A stretch of 64,000 nucleotides of DNA. It comes from Thermosporothrix hazakensis. GTDB lineage: Bacteria; Chloroflexota; Ktedonobacteria; Ktedonobacterales; Ktedonobacteraceae. The notes beneath the pieces are model-generated. The model saw only the letters and a program-made list of their open reading frames with translations. It was not told where the DNA came from and ran no database searches. Both the position numbers and the translations under genes were made by a program. Positions 60,104 through 64,000 of this stretch are shown here, in pieces (positions within the stretch are counted from its first letter, which is position 1; every line of letters starts with the position of its first letter). The stretch covers positions 58,466-122,465 of the forward strand of contig NZ_QKUF01000019.1 in NCBI RefSeq assembly GCF_003253565.1. Direction: 5' to 3'.

Positions 60104-60877
60104 ATGTTGACAAAAAGAAGGGCTGTACACAAATGTTTTTGTTGTAAAAGACTCACAGATTGTCGCTTTGAGTCGTTGGTAAAGGCCTTTTTCTGTGCGG
60201 AATGCTTTACCAGACGCGGTTCTTCAGTAGCAAATACAGCGATGAAGGGAAAGGAACAAAAGAGACTCCCCCCATTCTCAATAGAATTTGAGGTTCAGCG
60301 ACCCGGCGGGGTAGGCCTGCTGAAGTATGGCTTTATCAGGTCCTCTGATCCGACTGTCAGAGAGGAGTATAAATCTCCAATTTATCGCTCCTTAGACCCT
60401 TTTTATCCAGCTCTTGAGATGTTGAAGAAGCTGTCCAGCCTGGTCGGGTCTAGCTGTGGTACTCATATTCATGTAGAGTGCTGCGTGAAGGAAAAAGTAA
60501 GTGTCTATTATCATGCGATCTTTGGTAGATTACTGGAATATATGGTTCAGCATAGACAGGAAACCAGTGATTTCTGGGGAAGAAACTTTTGTCGCTATGC
60601 CTGTTCTCGCTGGGATGGGCGCTACAGCGCCTTTAACCCTCTCTCAGACTATCCAACGTTGGAATATCGCCTTCCGCGTTTTCGTTCCAAAGAACAGTTT
60701 TTGGCGGTTCTTTGGTTTGTTCGTCGCTGTACGAGCATCCTCAACCGTAAGCTGTCCACCGAGAACGTATCTCCTGCCGAGCTAGGGGAAGAGATCTTGC
60801 ACCTCTATATCAGAGCTCTTTCTAGAGAACATTCTCCTGCTCCAGAGCTGGAACTGGTTGAGCGACATGCAGGTTAA
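60104..60877 (+). CDS. Second amidoligase-family enzyme with N-terminal zinc finger
   Basis: 257 residues; GGAGTGAGAG before ATG 60104. Same plan as the enzyme at 58272: Cys cluster C11, C14, C20, C31, C34 at identical positions, then PPFSIEFEV, EEYKSPIYRS, SSCGTHIHVE and TLEYRLPRFRSKEQF. The two are clear paralogues with different substrate-loop regions and a shorter C-terminus here. It has its own promoter region after a terminator, so the two ligases may be used at different times or on different substrates. Confidence 0.75.
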   Translation: MLTKRRAVHKCFCCKRLTDCRFESLVKAFFCAECFTRRGSSVANTAMKGKEQKRLPPFSIEFEVQRPGGVGLLKYGFIRSSDPTVREEYKSPIYRSLDPFYPALEMLKKLSSLVGSSCGTHIHVECCVKEKVSVYYHAIFGRLLEYMVQHRQETSDFWGRNFCRYACSRWDGRYSAFNPLSDYPTLEYRLPRFRSKEQFLAVLWFVRRCTSILNRKLSTENVSPAELGEEILHLYIRALSREHSPAPELELVERHAG

Positions 60878-60887
60878 GAAGGTCATC

Positions 60888-61022
60888 ATGACGACAGATA
60901 GAGCGGGTGAAGCTTTGTGTGGAAACCAGTGTGCTTGTGACATGAAGATTTGTGGAATGAATCACGCCTCGCCTGAAGACGGGAGCTTCCTGGGCTGCTT
61001 CCGTGAAGTAGTATTCCTGTAA
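60888..61022 (+). CDS. 44-residue Cys-rich micro-ORF
   Basis: An AAGAAGG site precedes ATG 60888, ten bases after the amidoligase stop. The TAA at 61022 abuts the ribosome site of the CsrA-like gene, so it fits the operon. It has five cysteines, four clustered (CGNQCACDMKICG, residues 11-23) and one at 37. It may bind metal or be a small peptide substrate of the neighbouring ligase; both ideas are speculative. No homologue recognised. Confidence 0.5.
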   Translation: MTTDRAGEALCGNQCACDMKICGMNHASPEDGSFLGCFREVVFL

Positions 61023-61034
61023 AGGAGGAAGATC

Positions 61035-61385
61035 ATGTTAGTTTTAAGAAGAAAAGTTGGGGAATCCCTTTTTCTCTTTGATGAGAAGAAAAGGGTATTT
61101 GTGGTGCTGCGTGTCGTAAAAGAAGTGGGAGAAAGAGCGAAGATAGGAGTTGAGGTTCCATCTGACCAGTTGCTTGTTAGGGCTGTCGCAGACGTTCCTT
61201 TGAACAACACAAAAAATCATATTGTAGTACGCATTTTAAAGGATGAGGGAAGCAGCGTAAAGATAGGAGTTGAGGCCCCGCCTCATATCTTAATCCAAAG
61301 AGGGAAGTTTGCAGGATTTTTTGAGAATTGCTGTTTCATTGGTGAAAGAGAGTATCTGACAGCATCTGAAGGAACAGCATTGTGA
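61035..61385 (+). CDS. Tandem CsrA-like RNA-binding protein
   Basis: 116 residues; AAAGGAGG before ATG 61035. Residues 1-52 are a CsrA/RsmA copy: MLVLRRKVGESLFLFDEK, VVLRVVKEVGERAKIGVEVP and LLVRA, with the RNA-contact Leu4 and the late Arg in place. Residues 60-95 repeat the second half: HIVVRILKDEGSSVKIGVEA then PPHILIQRGKF. CsrA normally is about 60-70 residues and works as a dimer that blocks ribosome sites; here two units are fused on one chain. A 16-nt DNA repeat exactly 120 bp apart (61140, 61260) supports internal duplication. It may control translation of element or host genes. Confidence 0.75.
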   Translation: MLVLRRKVGESLFLFDEKKRVFVVLRVVKEVGERAKIGVEVPSDQLLVRAVADVPLNNTKNHIVVRILKDEGSSVKIGVEAPPHILIQRGKFAGFFENCCFIGEREYLTASEGTAL

Positions 61386-61437
61386 TGTGGCCTTCTACCT
61401 GGCTTTGACGGCGTAGCAGGAGAAAGGAAATCTCAAG

Positions 61438-61920
61438 ATGGAGCCAAATATTCAAAAGTTACAAGAGGTCCATCGACATCTTGCTGCGATTGCAGCATTT
61501 CTCGACGATCAGGGATGGCATTTTCATGCCTATCCCAGACAGATTGTTCCTCGCTATTGTTGGAGTTGTGCCCTGCTGTGTTTCATTCATAGAATGTATC
61601 ATCTCTGGGTAAAAAAACTCTTGCCTGGCTTTTCGCGAGCGATACAACGTCCTGAAGCAGAGGAATATGTCAGGTGTCTCGCGTTTGCGCTTTTTCATAA
61701 AGAGAAGGTACGTACACTTGTTCGGGGGAAAGTCAAGTTGCTGGTATATGCCACGAAGCTTATCGCTCATAGCTATGAAGAACAGCTCTTCGCGGCACCT
61801 CTCAATCCAGTCCGGCTTCACCATTTAGTCAAAGCATTCTGTCAGGAATATGAACGCTTGACAACTCAACTAGATGAATGGTTGAAGGCAAACCCGCGAA
61901 AAAATCCACTTGCGTTTTAA
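61438..61920 (+). CDS. Unknown helical protein
   Basis: 160 residues from ATG 61438 with AAGGAAATC upstream. Predicted mainly helical, rich in aromatic and basic residues (CWSCALLCFIHRMYHLWVKK; YVRCLAFALFHKEKVRTLVR; FCQEYERLTTQLDEWLKANP). No motif or family recognised. It lies between the CsrA-like gene and the primase, 52 bases after the former, and may share its transcript. Confidence 0.55.
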   Translation: MEPNIQKLQEVHRHLAAIAAFLDDQGWHFHAYPRQIVPRYCWSCALLCFIHRMYHLWVKKLLPGFSRAIQRPEAEEYVRCLAFALFHKEKVRTLVRGKVKLLVYATKLIAHSYEEQLFAAPLNPVRLHHLVKAFCQEYERLTTQLDEWLKANPRKNPLAF

Positions 61921-62324
61921 CGCTTGATATGAATGGTGAAGGACATGAGAAAGAAGATATCCCCTCATCGACCATGCATTCTGAGCTGAGCAAGCACAGA
62001 GATAGGGTGTATTCTGGATCTGCCCTGAACTATTCTCGCACGATTTTCTCCAGGCCGGCAAACGACTCGATTGCGTGACTTCCAGCGTCTCTCGCCGCAT
62101 AGCGTCCGTTTGTCGTGATCCATGCCTCTCTTGTTGTGTGAAGCTCTCCATGTTTCTGGTGCCTCTCAGCGGAGATTCACAGACTGTTGCATACACAAAA
62201 GGTGGGTTCTGTTCCCTGCATCCCTGCCTTGTGGAGGCGTATGCCCCGTCTCCTGACATGGCCGTTCTGTGCACTTTGCTGTGGAACAGGTCTCACCTTG
62301 TCCAGAAAGGAGAAAATTCCTCTC
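61921..62324. other. Intergenic region, no supported gene
   Basis: A 49-codon frame (61929-62078, MNGEGHEKED...) has no ribosome site. Nothing else in these 404 bases is convincing. DNA from about 62100 onward is more GC-rich than the operon before it, so a boundary between modules probably lies here. Confidence 0.3.
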
Positions 62325-63257
62325 ATGTTCAGAGGTACATCACCTTGCGAGATCAACCATGTTCAGTCCGATCTTGTGATCAACAGTGGTGCCCTCATCG
62401 CCTTTCCGCATACCTGTCGGGAGGCTGCCTTCTTCTATGCTCGGCGAGGCCTGCCTGTGTTTCCTGTCAACGGCAAAGTGCCCTACCCGCGGACCCGCGG
62501 CTTCCATGAAGCCACCACTGACGCGGAACAGATCTCCTGGTGGTGGCGGCGCTGGCCTGAGGCCAATGTTGCCATCCCGACCGGCTCTCCCTCGGGTTGG
62601 ACGGTGCTTGACATCGATGGGCGCCATGATGGCTTTGCTTCCCTGCGGCACCTGCAAGCCATGCTTCAGCATCGCTTGCTTGACCTGCACCAGGCGCCGT
62701 ATGCCGTGCTTGCCACCCGCACTGCCCATACCGGCTCAGGGCGGCATCTCGTTTTCCGTTCCCCGGAGGAACCGGTCTTGTGCTGTACCGTCCAGTTTGT
62801 GGGCCTGCCCGGCATTGATCTGCGGGGTGAGGGCGGCTACATCGTCGTCCCGCCTTCGCTGCATCCCAATGGGCGGCACTATCGCTGGCACTCGTTTGCT
62901 CCTATCGCCCCCTTTCCCTCGCTGCTGCTTGATCTCGTGCGCCAGCGCGAACGGTTCCGGTGCCTATATCCCAGGCAGGACATGCCTCTCGCGGTTCGTG
63001 GCGGCCTCGCTGAACCATCTCAACTGGCTGACCCTGCTTATTGGCTTGAGAGAGCGCTGCAACGGGCCCGCGTCGGCACCCGTCACACCTGCGCGCTCTG
63101 GCTGGCCTGTCGGCTGATTCAACAGGCCCGGCTCACGCCCGCGCAAGCGGAGCCCTACCTGCGCGCATACGCTGCGCGTGTTCCAGGCGGCGGGCACGAC
63201 TACCCGGTCTCCGATGCCCTCCGTTGCTTGAGCTGGGCCCATGCCCAGCTCTCCTAA
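62325..63257 (+). CDS. Bifunctional primase-polymerase (Prim-Pol) domain protein
   Basis: 310 residues from ATG 62325 (AAAGGAG upstream; the frame extends further 5' without a site). Core motifs: AAFFYARRGLPVFPVNGKVP, WWWRRWPEANVAIPTGSPSG followed by WTVLDIDGRHDG (the DxD metal site), HTGSGRHLVFRSPEE and GIDLRGEGGYIVVPPSLHPN. This is the archaeo-eukaryotic primase-like fold of plasmid and phage replication proteins, able to make primers and extend them. The C-terminal part (WLERALQRARVGTRHTCALW) is helical, as in PriCT-type ends. No helicase domain is fused. It fits the element's replication set. Confidence 0.85.
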   Translation: MFRGTSPCEINHVQSDLVINSGALIAFPHTCREAAFFYARRGLPVFPVNGKVPYPRTRGFHEATTDAEQISWWWRRWPEANVAIPTGSPSGWTVLDIDGRHDGFASLRHLQAMLQHRLLDLHQAPYAVLATRTAHTGSGRHLVFRSPEEPVLCCTVQFVGLPGIDLRGEGGYIVVPPSLHPNGRHYRWHSFAPIAPFPSLLLDLVRQRERFRCLYPRQDMPLAVRGGLAEPSQLADPAYWLERALQRARVGTRHTCALWLACRLIQQARLTPAQAEPYLRAYAARVPGGGHDYPVSDALRCLSWAHAQLS

Positions 63258-63344
63258 GCGTTCCGATCCCTCCTGAAGCCCTGCCCCCGCCGGGGTGGGG
63301 CCGTTTCTTTTGTTCATCTTTTCCACATGAAAGGAACACCGATC

Positions 63345-64000
63345 ATGAAACATATCACACCCGATTCCGTCTCACGACAGACCCTTCCCGCATCCGTTAC
63401 TCAGACCCTTGCCTGTATTGAGCTTGTCCAGCAGCTCCGCGAGACCCAACGCCCACCCACCCCCGAGGAACAAGCCCTGCTCTCCCAGTTCATGGGCTGG
63501 GGCGCGCTTGCTCCCGCCTTTGAACCCACGCCTCGCGAGCACTGGCAGGAGATCGCAGCCCGTCTGCGCCTGGTGCTCGGTCCCGAGGGCTTCGCGGCTG
63601 CCAGCGCCGCAACCCCCACCTCCTACTTCACCGATGCCCCGCTCATTCGCGCCCTCTGGCACCTGGCTGAGGGACTCGGCTTCACCGGGGGCCGCGTCCT
63701 CGAACCCGGCTGTGGCAGTGGTGCCGTCCTTGCCGCAGCTCCGCCTCAACTCTCCCTTTCTACCACCGGCATTGAGCGCGACCCCTTCTCGGCTGCCCTG
63801 GCTCAACTCCGCTGCCCGCAGGCACGGATCCTCTGCACACGCCTGGAACAGGTGATCATCCCCGCTCACAGCTACGACCTGGTGATCGGCAACGTCCCCT
63901 TTGGCAAAATCCCCATCTCCGATCGAGAGACTGGAGGCCATCGCTTCCCTCTGCACACCTACTTCCTCTGGCGGGCCTTGCAAGCCCTGCGTCCGGGCGG
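63345..64000 (+). CDS. N6-adenine methylase/helicase-type giant protein, N-terminal part
   Basis: The gene runs off the window; 218 residues are seen from ATG 63345 (GAAAGGAAC upstream). They show QFMGWGALAPAFE, SYFTDAPLIRALW, the SAM motif VLEPGCGSGAVLA and the catalytic YDLVIGNVPFGK (NPPF-like, here NVPF), then HTYFLWRALQALRPGG. Plasmid and conjugative-element proteins with this front usually carry a DEAD/SNF2 helicase behind it (over 1500 residues), and are thought to modify or protect transferred DNA. The helicase part is outside the window. Confidence 0.75.
   Translation, partial: MKHITPDSVSRQTLPASVTQTLACIELVQQLRETQRPPTPEEQALLSQFMGWGALAPAFEPTPREHWQEIAARLRLVLGPEGFAAASAATPTSYFTDAPLIRALWHLAEGLGFTGGRVLEPGCGSGAVLAAAPPQLSLSTTGIERDPFSAALAQLRCPQARILCTRLEQVIIPAHSYDLVIGNVPFGKIPISDRETGGHRFPLHTYFLWRALQALRPG

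Overview
ORGANISM. The window looks like accessory DNA of a bacterium from the Ktedonobacteria (Chloroflexota). The reasons are strong AAGGAG-type ribosome binding sites, mid-range base composition, SARP/BTAD-TPR regulators, many decayed transposases and a conjugation operon of Gram-positive flavour. This is a judgement from gene content and recalled homologues, not from a search. No tRNA, rRNA or CRISPR array was seen.

LAYOUT. 1-6.8 kb: the end of a chromosomal oxidoreductase, a helix-turn-helix gene preceded by repeated palindromes, a transposase graveyard, and a small minus-strand operon of unknown proteins (3.8-5.4 kb). 6.9-12.5 kb: a compact module of NurA-like nuclease, HerA-like translocase and a tRNA-guanine-transglycosylase-like protein that carries an archaeosine-synthase-like motif. 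This is the best candidate for an undescribed DNA modification/defence system. 12.5-26 kb: decayed IS630, IS110, IS3 and IS605 copies; one intact TnpB; a broken SMR/GNAT/phosphotransferase cassette; a P-type ATPase remnant butted against a 5'-truncated SARP-like regulator; and a minus-strand group of DNA methyltransferase, unknown protein, broken HAD and Uma2 genes. 26-29 kb: an XRE-TPR regulator and a PIG-L deacetylase.

29-64 kb is one conjugative/plasmid-like element. It has a replication protein plus DnaC-like loader (29-31.6 kb), a plus-strand cargo operon (32-36.7 kb), and a long minus-strand transfer/maintenance block (55.2 to 36.8 kb). In transcription order that block encodes VirB6-, VirB2- and VirB4-like proteins, a 39-residue membrane peptide, a VirD4-like ATPase, a replication-relaxation protein, an ATPase-like protein, a complete RNA polymerase beta-prime paralogue (no rpoB nearby), a membrane-tethered SARP-like protein, an 11-bp-phased iteron array, ParM- and ParR-like proteins and a VirB8-like protein. 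A plus-strand module (55.5-64 kb) follows: coiled-coil membrane protein, excisionase-like protein, WD40 protein, amidoligase, class II glutaminase, second amidoligase, Cys-rich micro-ORF, tandem CsrA-like protein, primase-polymerase, and the start of an N6-methylase protein.

HOW IT WORKS TOGETHER (inference). The replication, primase, loader and ParMR genes would maintain the element. The VirB/VirD4 set would move it. The orphan beta-prime, SARP-like and CsrA-like proteins would reprogramme expression. The amidoligase-glutaminase set would make or attach an amide-linked product. The NurA-HerA-TGT module to the left appears to be a separate genome-defence or DNA-modification island.
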